The notes under the pieces are model-generated. The model was not told the DNA's origin and ran no database searches. It saw only the letters and a list, made by a program, of their open reading frames with translations. DNA of 64,000 nucleotides, taken from JBFLYC01 sp040756735 (lineage in GTDB: Bacteria > Bacillota > DSM-16504 > Desulfitibacterales > Desulfitibacteraceae). Positions 9,091 to 17,095 of this stretch are shown here, in pieces; position 1 is the stretch's first letter; every line of letters starts with the position of its first letter. The stretch spans positions 1-64,000 of the forward strand of contig JBFLYC010000009.1 of assembly GCA_040756735.1 (NCBI GenBank), written 5' to 3'. Position numbers and translations under genes: made by a program.

Positions 9091-10032
9091 TCATAGCTTA
9101 TTGTCATAGCGTATCCTGGGGTCTAACCAGACATAGAGTATATCAATTAGTAAATTTATCATTACATAAAAAATAGTGATAATTAAAACGCACCCCTGTA
9201 TCACAGGAAAATTCCTGGCAAATATGGCATCAACCAGCAGACGTCCTATTCCCGGCCAGGCAAAAATCACTTCAACTACCACAGCCCCCTCCAGCAGAGC
9301 GCCAAACTGCAGCCCTATAACGGTAACAACAGGAATAAAAGCATTTTTCAGGGCATGTTTATAGATAATTATGATTTCTTTTAATCCCTTTGAATAAGCA
9401 GTTCTAATGTAATCCTGTTTTAAAACCTCAAGCATGCTTGAACGAACCAATCTGGCAGTGACAGCTGCAGTGCCTGTTCCCAAAGTTACAGCCGGCAGAA
9501 CAAGGCTTGTCACGTCCTGCCGGCCATAAACAGGAAACCAGCCAAGGTGAACCGAAAAAAACAATATAAGCAGCAAGCCCAACCAAAAGTTGGGCATTGA
9601 TACTCCTAACATGGCTGCAAACATACTGATATTGTCCATGATGGAGTATTTTTTCATGGCAGAATATATGCCTATAGGTATAGATATCAGCAGGGAAACC
9701 AACATGGCTGCCAGGGCGAGCTCCAGTGTGGCAGGAAACCTGCTTGAAATCTCCTTCCAGACAGGACGATCAGTACTATAGGAATATCCCAGGTCACCCT
9801 GCATTACACCGGTCAGCCAGGCAAAATACTGAACTGCAATGGCACCATCCATTCCCAGGTCTTTTCTGACCCACTCCACGGTTTCACTGGTAACTCCTTC
9901 ACCATAGCGTTGTTCTGCGATTATTTTTGCTGGGTCTCCAGGTACAAGATGCATCATTGAAAACGTGACAATGGAAACACATAATAAAATGAAAAGCATT
10001 AGGATTACCCTGCGGACAATATATTTAAGCAT
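9091..10032 (-). CDS. Peptide/nickel-type ABC transporter permease (DppB/OppB/NikB family)
   Basis: A 313-residue permease. The N-terminus MLKYIVRRVILMLFILL is the usual first helix, followed by the VPGDPA motif of the DppB family and the coupling loop RTAYSKGLKEIIIIYKHALKNA (about 205-226). The C-terminus YVWLDPRIRY is also characteristic. It pairs with the next gene to form the transmembrane pore. It lies 61 bp after the binding-protein gene. No ATPase subunit follows, so ATPases must come from elsewhere or the transporter is orphaned. Confidence 0.92.
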   Translation of the reverse strand: MLKYIVRRVILMLFILLCVSIVTFSMMHLVPGDPAKIIAEQRYGEGVTSETVEWVRKDLGMDGAIAVQYFAWLTGVMQGDLGYSYSTDRPVWKEISSRFPATLELALAAMLVSLLISIPIGIYSAMKKYSIMDNISMFAAMLGVSMPNFWLGLLLILFFSVHLGWFPVYGRQDVTSLVLPAVTLGTGTAAVTARLVRSSMLEVLKQDYIRTAYSKGLKEIIIIYKHALKNAFIPVVTVIGLQFGALLEGAVVVEVIFAWPGIGRLLVDAIFARNFPVIQGCVLIITIFYVMINLLIDILYVWLDPRIRYDNKL

Positions 10033-10093
10033 TATACCTCACGAGTAAATTCTCATTATACTCAATTAATGTTTTATCATATTGCTCTACACA

Positions 10094-11692
10094 TTATTCT
10101 ACATAGATATGCTCCCAGTTAACAGTAAACCAGGGATGCAGTTTATATCCCTTGATGTTAGAGCGAACTGCATTGATCAGCACTTCATCATACATGGGAA
10201 TTATGGGGACTTCCTGGGCGGCTATTTCCTGTATTTCATGGGAGATTTGCTTTGCTTTAAGGTCATCTGTTGTCCTGAGGAGTTCTTCAATCAGCCCATC
10301 AACAGTAGGATTATGATAGAATATACCCATATTCACCGTGTTTTCGCCTTGAGAATGCAGCCAATCATACAACCTTGTCTGAGGGGAAATTCCAGCCCAG
10401 GGCCTTATTGATATTTCTGCATTTCCTTTCATTAAGGTTTGCTGCCAGAGCCCGCTTTCCACTATTTCAATATTAACGGCAATTCCTATTTCACCCAGCT
10501 GGGCCTGTACTACCTCGGCAATTGTTCCATAGGGCCAGCGATTGACCAAGGCAGAAGACAGGAGAAATTTAGCTCTTAATTCTTCGCCATTTTTAGTCAA
10601 AATGCCCTGTTGATTTGTATCCCGCCAACCAGCTTCCGCCAATAATTCTCTTGCTCTATCCGGTTGGTTAAATGCCAAAAGCTTATCAGGATGCATCCAA
10701 TCTTTTTCAGAATATGGGATGACTGTAGCCATTACCGCACCATAACCTTCCAGGACATGTTCTATCATACTTGCCGGATCAACAGCATGCATGACTGCTT
10801 GCCGGACTTTTTGATCATTAAATGGTGGTTTTTGTGTATTTAAGGTCATATAATGGGGCACAGCGCCGGCAACTGTCAAAACTTCTATGTTGGGATCACT
10901 TTTTAATGTGGTTACCTGTTCAGGCAAAACTCCTCCAGTGTCAATGATCATGTCAATCTCTCCCGCCCTGAGGGCCATCATGCGTGTAGTGGGGTCTGGA
11001 ATAAATTTCAAGGTGATTCGCTCAAGAATAGGCGTCCCGCCCCAGTAGCTTTCATTTTTTACCAATACCATTTCTTCATCCGGTGTCCAGCTGGCTCTAA
11101 TATAGGGACCGGTTCCAATGGGTTCACGCACACTTCCATCTTCATTAATGGCAGCAGGACTGATCATTGCTGAACCTGCCCACGCCAGTGAGTAGAGAAA
11201 TGAAGAAAAAGGTTCACTATGGGTTACCTTAACTTTATAATCATCCACAGCTTCCATCTTTACTACCGGACCTAAACGAGTTGGCCATGTTTTTGCTATC
11301 CTTTCTAAATTATGTATTACCGCCTCTGCATTAAAAGCATTACCGTCATGAAAGACAATGTCATCTCTCAAAGATATCTCCCAGATTAGACCATCATCAG
11401 ATACTTCCCATTTGGCAGCCGGTCCTGGTATTAATCCAAGGTCCAAATCCTGAAATACCAATGGTTCTAAAACGCGGGTCAAGGGAGGATGAGCGCCGTA
11501 GCCATACATGGTGCCTGGATCCCTTCCCAATCCAGCAACTATTTCTTGCACAACTTCTGTTCTCCTATCGCCTTGATTTTGCTGTACATCCTGTTTGCCT
11601 TCTTGTGCTGCACAGCCTGTTAAAAATCCCGACAATATCGCCAAACACAGCAGTAAAACAATTAACTTCTTAAACACTTTGTTTAACACCAT
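10094..11692 (-). CDS. Extracellular solute-binding lipoprotein, family 5 (NikA/OppA-like)
   Basis: A lipoprotein of about 532 residues; the signal peptide ends LSGFLTGCAAQ, giving a lipidated Cys. The family-5 core includes WEISLRDDIVFHDG, GTGPYI and FIPDPTTRMMALRAGEIDMI, the last of which closely resembles NikA. It should capture a nickel complex, another metallophore or a peptide and pass it to the permeases downstream. The open frame extends to 11761, but the added 23 residues would precede a signal peptide and are unlikely to be used. The 11692 ATG abuts GAAGGG with almost no spacing, so the exact start is uncertain. Confidence 0.85.
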   Translation of the reverse strand: MVLNKVFKKLIVLLLCLAILSGFLTGCAAQEGKQDVQQNQGDRRTEVVQEIVAGLGRDPGTMYGYGAHPPLTRVLEPLVFQDLDLGLIPGPAAKWEVSDDGLIWEISLRDDIVFHDGNAFNAEAVIHNLERIAKTWPTRLGPVVKMEAVDDYKVKVTHSEPFSSFLYSLAWAGSAMISPAAINEDGSVREPIGTGPYIRASWTPDEEMVLVKNESYWGGTPILERITLKFIPDPTTRMMALRAGEIDMIIDTGGVLPEQVTTLKSDPNIEVLTVAGAVPHYMTLNTQKPPFNDQKVRQAVMHAVDPASMIEHVLEGYGAVMATVIPYSEKDWMHPDKLLAFNQPDRARELLAEAGWRDTNQQGILTKNGEELRAKFLLSSALVNRWPYGTIAEVVQAQLGEIGIAVNIEIVESGLWQQTLMKGNAEISIRPWAGISPQTRLYDWLHSQGENTVNMGIFYHNPTVDGLIEELLRTTDDLKAKQISHEIQEIAAQEVPIIPMYDEVLINAVRSNIKGYKLHPWFTVNWEHIYVE

Positions 11693-11832
11693 CCCTTCAC
11701 ATAAAAGTTCTTCTAGAAGTTCTTCAAAAAACCAAAAACCACGAAAGCAAACCGGTTCCATACAGGCTAAACCTTCATGGTTTTTTCCTTTTCAATATTA
11801 TTATTACCTATAGTGCTTGCTATAGCGCTTGT

Positions 11833-11849
11833 GTATCATTCATTGATAC
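11833..11849. promoter_or_regulatory. 17-bp palindrome upstream of the transporter operon
   Basis: GTATCA-N5-TGATAC is a perfect short inverted repeat in the upstream region of the binding-protein gene. It may be an operator. The spacing does not fit the NikR consensus. A 13-bp direct repeat (AATCATAACATCC, at 11889 and 11903) lies further upstream. Confidence 0.35.
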
Positions 11850-11967
11850 TTTTCAAATGTTATTGTAAACTAGATAATATTTCCTGTCAATCATAACATC
11901 CTAATCATAACATCCCTAATCAAGCACACAATGAAATATCAAAACTTTTCAGCAAGCAAAATTCAAT

Positions 11968-12295
11968 TATCTTTTGATTAGGCTTTCAGCTAATTCCAGT
12001 GCCTCCTCTAAAGTGAGTTTAGAATCTAAAGGCCCGCACCACAATTGTATGTTTTATTTCTAGCATCATCAGCCTGATGAAAAGGCTCAAATATTTTCTG
12101 CTGTTCTTCTTCAGGTATATTGGGCCCTTGGTTTTTAACCAAAATTATGCAGCCATTATTTTCCCAGCATTTAATCTCATCTATGAACTTATCCTCTACC
12201 CATACTGGAAGCTTAGTATAGTCTGAAAAAGCTCCCATCCAAATGTTTTTTCCCTTCTGTGTATATCTTAATGCATTAGCCATAAGGTTATCCAT
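11968..12295 (-). pseudogene. Histidine-kinase ATPase-domain fragment
   Basis: The frame from 12295 to 12026 encodes the N-box (DNLMANALRYT) and G1 region (VKNQGPNIPEEEQQKIFEPF) of a HATPase_c domain and stops at GAGL, where the G2 box should continue. In another frame the next bases read GPLDSKLTLEEALELAESLI before a stop, a short remnant of unknown origin. Nothing upstream encodes a sensor or HisKA domain; the fragment joins directly to the gas-vesicle reading frame. It cannot be a working kinase. Confidence 0.75.
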
Positions 12296-12516
12296 TTCTC
12301 GCGAAAATTCTCATAATTTTTTTCCAGCCATTCTAGACCATATTTTGCTGCAGTTGCAAAAGAGGCCAGCGCTGCCCTAACCTTTACGCCCAACATCTCC
12401 ACTTTGGCTACAGATACAGTTATATCTGCATTAATTACCAGTCCTTTATCCAAAAGTCTGTCTATAACATCTACCAGTGTTGCCCTGTCATTTTTGTCAC
12501 GAGCTGCTTCCAACAT
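12268..12516 (-). CDS. Gas vesicle structural protein, GvpA/GvpJ family (C-terminus altered)
   Basis: An 82-residue protein. Residues 10-60 (RATLVDVIDRLLDKGLVINA, then DITVSVAKVEMLGVKVRAAL, then ASFATAAKYGLEWLE) match the amphipathic core of GvpA/GvpJ/GvpM proteins. The start at 12516 has AAGGAGG seven bases upstream; the longer open frame to 12588 lacks such a site. After residue 67 the sequence runs into the histidine-kinase fragment in a shifted frame, giving an odd tail EKWITLWLMH. No other gvp genes are in the window, so a functional vesicle role here is doubtful. It is probably a leftover of a lost cluster. Confidence 0.75.
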   Translation of the reverse strand: MLEAARDKNDRATLVDVIDRLLDKGLVINADITVSVAKVEMLGVKVRAALASFATAAKYGLEWLEKNYENFREKWITLWLMH

Positions 12517-12682
12517 CTTAGCTCCTCCTTTTAACGGATGCCCAAGGTTAAAGTTAACCTCAACTAAAAAAATAAAGTGGGCATTCAAAAAGCTGTATAA
12601 TTATCTACATGTAATTGTTAACTGAAAAGTTCCCCATTGCGGATAAAAAATTAGAAACTCTGACAATAGGGCAGCTCCATTC

Positions 12683-12800
12683 TTCGAAGGCGATTTGGTA
12701 GTTTGTTTTCTTTCCAGTAAGGTACATATAAGCAAAAAGCTGAAAACTTTTGGTAAGTCTCAGCTTTTCTTGGGTAAACCACATCGCCTCTATTCGAAGT
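12683..12800. repeat. Nested inverted repeat / terminator after the nrdDG operon
   Basis: Outer imperfect arms (CTTCGAA...GGCGAT...TGGT at 12683-12699 and its complement at 12778-12800) enclose an inner hairpin. The inner stem is AAAAGCTGA (12735-12743) with TCAGCTTTT (12760-12768), followed on the minus strand by a T-rich run. The inner stem is a plausible intrinsic terminator for the minus-strand operon ending at 12835. The outer arms suggest a larger folded RNA. Confidence 0.5.
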
Positions 12801-12834
12801 ATCCTCTCTGGCTCCCTTTTGCCCTGCGCCCTTC

Positions 12835-13011
12835 TTAGAGTTTAATAGATTTCTTTACCTCTTCCACTCTGATAGGCAGCCTGTCTTGAATTGTAATCCT
12901 GATTTCACCATATCCAATGGACCTAATTAGTTCAATGAGTTTTTTCTCCTTTTCAACTACTACCATGATACAGCTTGTATCTTCTTCTTTCTTCAATTTC
13001 CCTACCCCCAT
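12835..13011 (-). CDS. Small DUF2292 / YezD-family protein
   Basis: A 58-residue protein too short for most gene finders. It reads KKLIELIRSIGYGEIRITIQ followed by DRLPIRVEE, matching the DUF2292 core (LRSIRYGEVRI-TVQDG-x-PVQIE). The family is small, cytoplasmic and of unknown function, often next to sulfur- or redox-related genes. Its ATG overlaps the last codons of nrdG (13002-13011), so it is probably translationally coupled to nrdG. An internal ATG at residue 16 is an alternative start. Confidence 0.7.
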   Translation of the reverse strand: MGVGKLKKEEDTSCIMVVVEKEKKLIELIRSIGYGEIRITIQDRLPIRVEEVKKSIKL

Positions 13012-13490
13012 TTACTAGATAAATCAATAATCCTCTGGTTGCTTGAACCTCTATAAGGTAGATTTAAACTCTTTTTGTTTATGTCAAATCTTCCATCTAC
13101 CAGCAGGTCACACTGTTTAAGAAGACTAAGTTTGTCCCTGTCATGTCCCGATAAAATCTCTTCAAGTGTATATCCCGAAAAAACCATAATATCTTTGATG
13201 CCTTTTTGTTTTAACCGTGCGGCTAATTCTGCAAGGGCGCCTGCCTGTTCCATGGGTTCCCCTCCGCTAAAGGTAACACTATTTATCCTCCCGTCAAAGT
13301 AAAAGAGCCCCTCAACTTCTTCTAATGTCATCTTTTTCCCATAATCAAAATCCTGAAGCTCGGGATTTTGACATCCTTTACAACCAAATCTACATCCCGA
13401 TACAAACAGCACCTGTCTTATTCCCGGTCCATCAACTACACTCTCCCGAACGAATCCGCCAACTTGAATATACTGCTCAAATTTTTTCAA
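13002..13490 (-). CDS. nrdG: Anaerobic ribonucleoside-triphosphate reductase activating protein
   Basis: A 162-residue radical-SAM activase. The CxxxCxxC cluster motif is Cys33, Cys37 and Cys40 (SGCRFGCKGC), and the SAM-contacting FSGGEP motif is near residue 96. It uses a [4Fe-4S] cluster and SAM to make the glycyl radical on NrdD. It overlaps the 3' end of nrdD by 14 bp, the usual coupled arrangement, and shares the upstream cobalamin riboswitch. Confidence 0.95.
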   Translation of the reverse strand: MKKFEQYIQVGGFVRESVVDGPGIRQVLFVSGCRFGCKGCQNPELQDFDYGKKMTLEEVEGLFYFDGRINSVTFSGGEPMEQAGALAELAARLKQKGIKDIMVFSGYTLEEILSGHDRDKLSLLKQCDLLVDGRFDINKKSLNLPYRGSSNQRIIDLSSKWG

Positions 13491-15687
13491 GATGGTTTAC
13501 CCTGCTTGCTTCTTCTTTGCTCTTGGCTTCATTAAATCTGTCCAGGGTCGAAAGATAGCCTGTAATGCGTCTGACCCTTCTTATGGAAGAGCCATTGCAG
13601 ACCGGACAATGCTCGCTGTTAATTATTCCTGATAACCCACATGTGCTGCAAAAATCTACCGGGAAATTGATTGCAAAATAGCCCATATCATTTTCATACA
13701 TCTGCTTAACAACCTGTTCATAGGCTACTTGATTGTGTTCCAGGCTGCTGGCCAGTTCAACATAGGATATGTGGCCTGCGTTACACAGTTTGTGATAGGG
13801 CGCTTCCACCTCAATCTTGTCAAAAAGATAGATCTTGTACTCCACTGGTACATGGAATGAGTTTGTATACCATTCTTTATCAGTTATTCTTGGTAAAACA
13901 CCATACTTTTCCTGATCCATCTTAACAAATTTACCACTCAAACCTTCAGCAGGTGTTGCCAGCAGTGTAAAGTTCAATTTGTACTTGACTGTGGCTTCAT
14001 CCATCCGTCTCCTCAGGTGGGCTACAATCTCAAGTCCCCTTTTCTGTGAAAAAATGCACTCTCCATGATGCTTGCCGTTCATGGCAACAAGGGCTTCTGC
14101 AAGGCCAATGAAACCCATGCTCAAAGTGCCATGTTTAATAGCCCTGCCTATTCTGTCGTTGGGCTCAAGGTTTTCGCTTTCGAGATACAGTTTTTCGCCG
14201 AATAGAAAGGGGAAATCTCGCACCTTTAAATTTCTTTGTATGTCATACCTATGGAGAAGCTGGTCTATTACAAGGTCAACAGTATCATCCAGGCTTTTGT
14301 AAAACTTGCTCCAATCTCCCATTGATTCTATGCCAATTCTTGGGAGATTAATCGTGGTAAAAGACAGGTTTCCCCTGCCATCAGTAACTTCTGGACCGTT
14401 TATATTGCCAATTACCCTGGTACGGCACCCCATATAAGCTACTTCATCATCATAAGGGGAATTAAAACTTGCATCAAGATTTATGAACGCCGGGAAAAGC
14501 CTTTTACCGGCTACTCGCATTGCCAGTTTAAATAAGTCGTGGTTTCTGTCTCCAGGCAAATAATTAATACCGGCTTTTAATTTAAAGCCGATATTTGGAA
14601 AAATCGGCTGTTCACCCCTGCCTAATCCTTTTTCATATGCCAATAAAAACTGCTCAGTCACCATGCGTCCCCCAAAGGAGGTGTCTGTCCCCAGGGCAAT
14701 ACTGCTGAAAGGGACCTGGGCCCCGGCCCTGGAGTGCATAGAATTGCAGTTATGTATGAATGCTTCCATAGCTTGATATGTTTCGGTTCTAACCTTTTCA
14801 TATGCCAGTTTATTTAACTTGCTCTTAATATAATCTAAATAGTCTAGATTATAGCTGCCCAGGTCAGGTAGAATATCTTCAATGTTTTTTCTTAAAATAT
14901 CTTTTTGCTTGTTGAATTCTTCTTCCACATAGGTTCCCAGATCTCTATCAAAGAAAGCAAAGGACTGGCCGCCGTGCTGATCATTTTGATTGCTTTGCAG
15001 TATGATGCACGCCAGGGCTGAAGCGCTGCGAATAGACCTGGGACTTCTAATATACCCATTTCCTGTGTTAAACCCTTTCCTTAAAAGATTTCCCAGGGGA
15101 ATTTGCAGGCAGGTGAGGGTTTTTCCATACCAGGCCAGGTCATGTATATGAATCTGCCCTTCTTTATGAGCCTGAGCATGTTCCGGTTTAACAACATTTT
15201 TCAAATAAAAACTTGTAGATGCAGCTTCTGAAATTTGCAGCACCTTGGCAGAAGGAGAATTGCTTACATTTGCATTTTCCCTGTGGGTTTCCTTCAATAT
15301 TTCACTTACAGCATTCATTAATTCAGACCTGGCTTCTCTAACTCCGGTGCGCTTGTGCCTGTACAAAATATATGCTTTGGCTGTCTTGGCATGGCCATTT
15401 TCAATGAGAACCTTTTCAACAATATTTTGTACCTCTTCTACGGATATTGATTTGTTCATGGGCATTTTACTGAGTAATATGAGCGCTTCTCCCGTAAGAA
15501 ACTCTGCTGTCTTATAATCTTCTCCACCCACTGCCCTTGCCGCACAGAATATGGCATCAGTAATCTTTTTGGGATTAAAAACAGCTATTGTCCCGTCTCT
15601 TTTTACTATTTTCTTTGGAAGTCTCACTTTTTCATGCATTAGCAGGATTACATTATCAACAGGATTTACAGGCATCTCATTACTCAT
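13477..15687 (-). CDS. nrdD: Anaerobic ribonucleoside-triphosphate reductase (class III)
   Basis: A 736-residue oxygen-sensitive reductase making dNTPs from NTPs. An ATP-cone allosteric domain is at about residues 22-112 (VKRDGTIAVFNPKKI). The catalytic domain includes HIHDLAWYGKTLTCLQIPLG. A four-Cys zinc site is near 680-697 (CSTC and CPVC). The glycyl radical loop is RRITGYLS with Gly near 710; many homologues have RVCGYLG. It heads an nrdD-nrdG-DUF2292 operon preceded by a cobalamin riboswitch. This implies that it is made mainly when B12 is scarce, which is sensible if the cell also has a B12-dependent class II reductase elsewhere. Confidence 0.96.
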   Translation of the reverse strand: MSNEMPVNPVDNVILLMHEKVRLPKKIVKRDGTIAVFNPKKITDAIFCAARAVGGEDYKTAEFLTGEALILLSKMPMNKSISVEEVQNIVEKVLIENGHAKTAKAYILYRHKRTGVREARSELMNAVSEILKETHRENANVSNSPSAKVLQISEAASTSFYLKNVVKPEHAQAHKEGQIHIHDLAWYGKTLTCLQIPLGNLLRKGFNTGNGYIRSPRSIRSASALACIILQSNQNDQHGGQSFAFFDRDLGTYVEEEFNKQKDILRKNIEDILPDLGSYNLDYLDYIKSKLNKLAYEKVRTETYQAMEAFIHNCNSMHSRAGAQVPFSSIALGTDTSFGGRMVTEQFLLAYEKGLGRGEQPIFPNIGFKLKAGINYLPGDRNHDLFKLAMRVAGKRLFPAFINLDASFNSPYDDEVAYMGCRTRVIGNINGPEVTDGRGNLSFTTINLPRIGIESMGDWSKFYKSLDDTVDLVIDQLLHRYDIQRNLKVRDFPFLFGEKLYLESENLEPNDRIGRAIKHGTLSMGFIGLAEALVAMNGKHHGECIFSQKRGLEIVAHLRRRMDEATVKYKLNFTLLATPAEGLSGKFVKMDQEKYGVLPRITDKEWYTNSFHVPVEYKIYLFDKIEVEAPYHKLCNAGHISYVELASSLEHNQVAYEQVVKQMYENDMGYFAINFPVDFCSTCGLSGIINSEHCPVCNGSSIRRVRRITGYLSTLDRFNEAKSKEEASRVNHLEKI

Positions 15688-15711
15688 ATGTGATCATCTC
15701 CTAGATAAATT

Positions 15712-15752
15712 TAAAACCCCTTTTAATCCACAGAGGATAAAAAAGGGGTTTC
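15712..15752 (-). terminator. Intrinsic terminator of the nrdD riboswitch
   Basis: On the minus strand AAACCCCTTTT pairs with AAAAGGGGTTT around a 15-base loop and is followed by TTTAAATTT. It lies about 60 bp downstream of the B12 box and just before the nrdD ribosome site, the position of an attenuator. Confidence 0.75.
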
Positions 15753-15799
15753 ATACAAGACATAAAAAACACACTTTCCTATCGACCGTAGGGCAGCTA

Positions 15800-15970
15800 G
15801 TACACTCAAAAACATGAAGGTATCCTGGCTTAGGTTCATAGCTCAAGTCTGCGCCTTCCCAGAATAATCCAGTGGCTACTGCAGACAACTCCCCATTACA
15901 GTGGCGGGACCGCGCTGGATTTGCACCAGCTTCCCATGACGCTTTATACTTTAACAAAGCATCCATGTTT
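15800..15970 (-). promoter_or_regulatory. Cobalamin riboswitch (nrdDG operon)
   Basis: Minus-strand reading gives GGGAAGCTGGTGCAAATCCA, then GCGCGGTCCCGCCACTGTAA, the conserved AdoCbl riboswitch core (about 15892-15945). The B12 box AGCCAGGATACCTTCATG lies at about 15814-15832. A terminator hairpin follows. The open frame crossing this region is not a gene. Confidence 0.93.
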
Positions 15971-16046
15971 TTGTTTATTATATTTAATTCAAATTCTTGT
16001 TTCTTATAACCTATCACTTAGCATTAGAACATGTCAAGTTAAATTT

Positions 16047-16112
16047 ATCAATGGAGGTGTCAAGAGAACCGTCCCCTGTCACCTCTGCCCTGTCACCTCC
16101 TTCCCTGTCACC
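16047..16112. repeat. REP-like unit with extra CCCTGTCACCTCC copies
   Basis: GGAGGTGTCAAGAGAACCGT, then CCCCTGTCACC, then two more partial copies of CCCTGTCACCTCC. This is the same family as the tandem cluster at the left edge. It lies upstream of the nrdD riboswitch and downstream of the fic gene. Confidence 0.85.
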
Positions 16113-16164
16113 TCCTTATGGACCGGTACATCCAGGGGTAGGGGTTTGACGTTACTCCTGGCTT

Positions 16165-16944
16165 CTAGCCTTTTCGTTCCAGCCTTCTGTTGTCGGCAAG
16201 TGCCAGCGCCTTTTCCCATGTTTTTTCCGTTTCATACTTGAGAAATTCATACAGGGGATTTAATTCCTCGGAGTGGTCATATTTTTGCAGGCATTCAAAG
16301 TACATCCGTTTATCCTCATCATAGACGATCAGGGGTGGGTGATTATGTGTCATGAGATAGTAATTCATGAGCGTCCTGCCGACCCGTCCGTTACCATCTG
16401 CGAAGGGATGGATAAACTCAAACCTTGCATGAAGGTAGGCGGCGGCTTTTAGAATATCCTTGCCACTGTAATCATTTATTTCTGTTATCAGCTCGGTCAA
16501 ATCAGTTTCCACATTCTCCACAGCAGAACCGACTTCATGGATACCTATTACATAATCATGCCTTTTGAATTCTCCCGGTCGTTCCTCGTTTACAATGTAT
16601 CTACGCTCATCATAAGTGCCACTGGTGAGGATCTTGTGAATTTCCTTGATAAGTTCGATACCCAAAGGCTCTTTCTGGATTATTTTTTCCTTCAAGAACT
16701 CGTAGCACAGTTTCTGATTCTGCTGCTCAAACAGGGCACGGGGACTTCCGGTATAGTTAGAGACCTTGCCATTTTCAAAGATTTCCCTTGTATCGTGATA
16801 TGTAATCTCCTCATTCTCAATACGCCCTGAATGGAAGGCAAACAAAATACGGAAACTGTCAAGGTATTTATCCAAATCTGCAGCTGAGGTGATTTTGTAA
16901 GACCGCCACAGGGCAAGCACTTGCTCATATTTATCCAAACGCAT
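16165..16944 (-). CDS. Fic-domain protein (predicted AMP transferase)
   Basis: A 259-residue Fic protein. The catalytic motif HPFADGNGRVGR is at residues 179-190, with the essential His and the phosphate-binding GNGR. Upstream is a self-inhibitory motif S39-GRI-E43-N44, fitting the (S/T)xxxE(G/N) pattern of class II Fic enzymes, so the protein should be autoinhibited until the helix moves. Fic enzymes usually transfer AMP to a Ser, Thr or Tyr of a target protein. It is a stand-alone gene with no obvious toxin-antitoxin partner. The target is unknown. Confidence 0.92.
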   Translation of the reverse strand: MRLDKYEQVLALWRSYKITSAADLDKYLDSFRILFAFHSGRIENEEITYHDTREIFENGKVSNYTGSPRALFEQQNQKLCYEFLKEKIIQKEPLGIELIKEIHKILTSGTYDERRYIVNEERPGEFKRHDYVIGIHEVGSAVENVETDLTELITEINDYSGKDILKAAAYLHARFEFIHPFADGNGRVGRTLMNYYLMTHNHPPLIVYDEDKRMYFECLQKYDHSEELNPLYEFLKYETEKTWEKALALADNRRLERKG

Positions 16945-17095
16945 CCCTGCCTCCTTTCTTCTTTTCTTGTTTTTATTATACCACAGTATTATCTCCTTCA
17001 GACATTTATTTCCCTAGTAGGTACTACCGTCCATGCGGGAAGTGCTACAGCAAGGCCTCTACTTTTTTTAGTAGAAGCCTTACCGTAACCCTAAG

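Noticed and set aside
11833..11849. NikR operator ahead of the NikA-like gene
   Set aside because: The arms GTATCA/TGATAC differ from the GTATGA/TCATAC consensus and the spacer is 5 instead of 16 bp.
15751..16017. Minus-strand 88-codon open frame
   Set aside because: It lies wholly over the cobalamin riboswitch core, B12 box and terminator; the RNA structure explains the sequence.
17051..17081. Terminator hairpin after the GLUG pseudogene
   Set aside because: The stem is good (AAGGC-x-TCTAC with GTAGA-x-GCCTT) but no T-run follows on either strand; the T's are in the loop.
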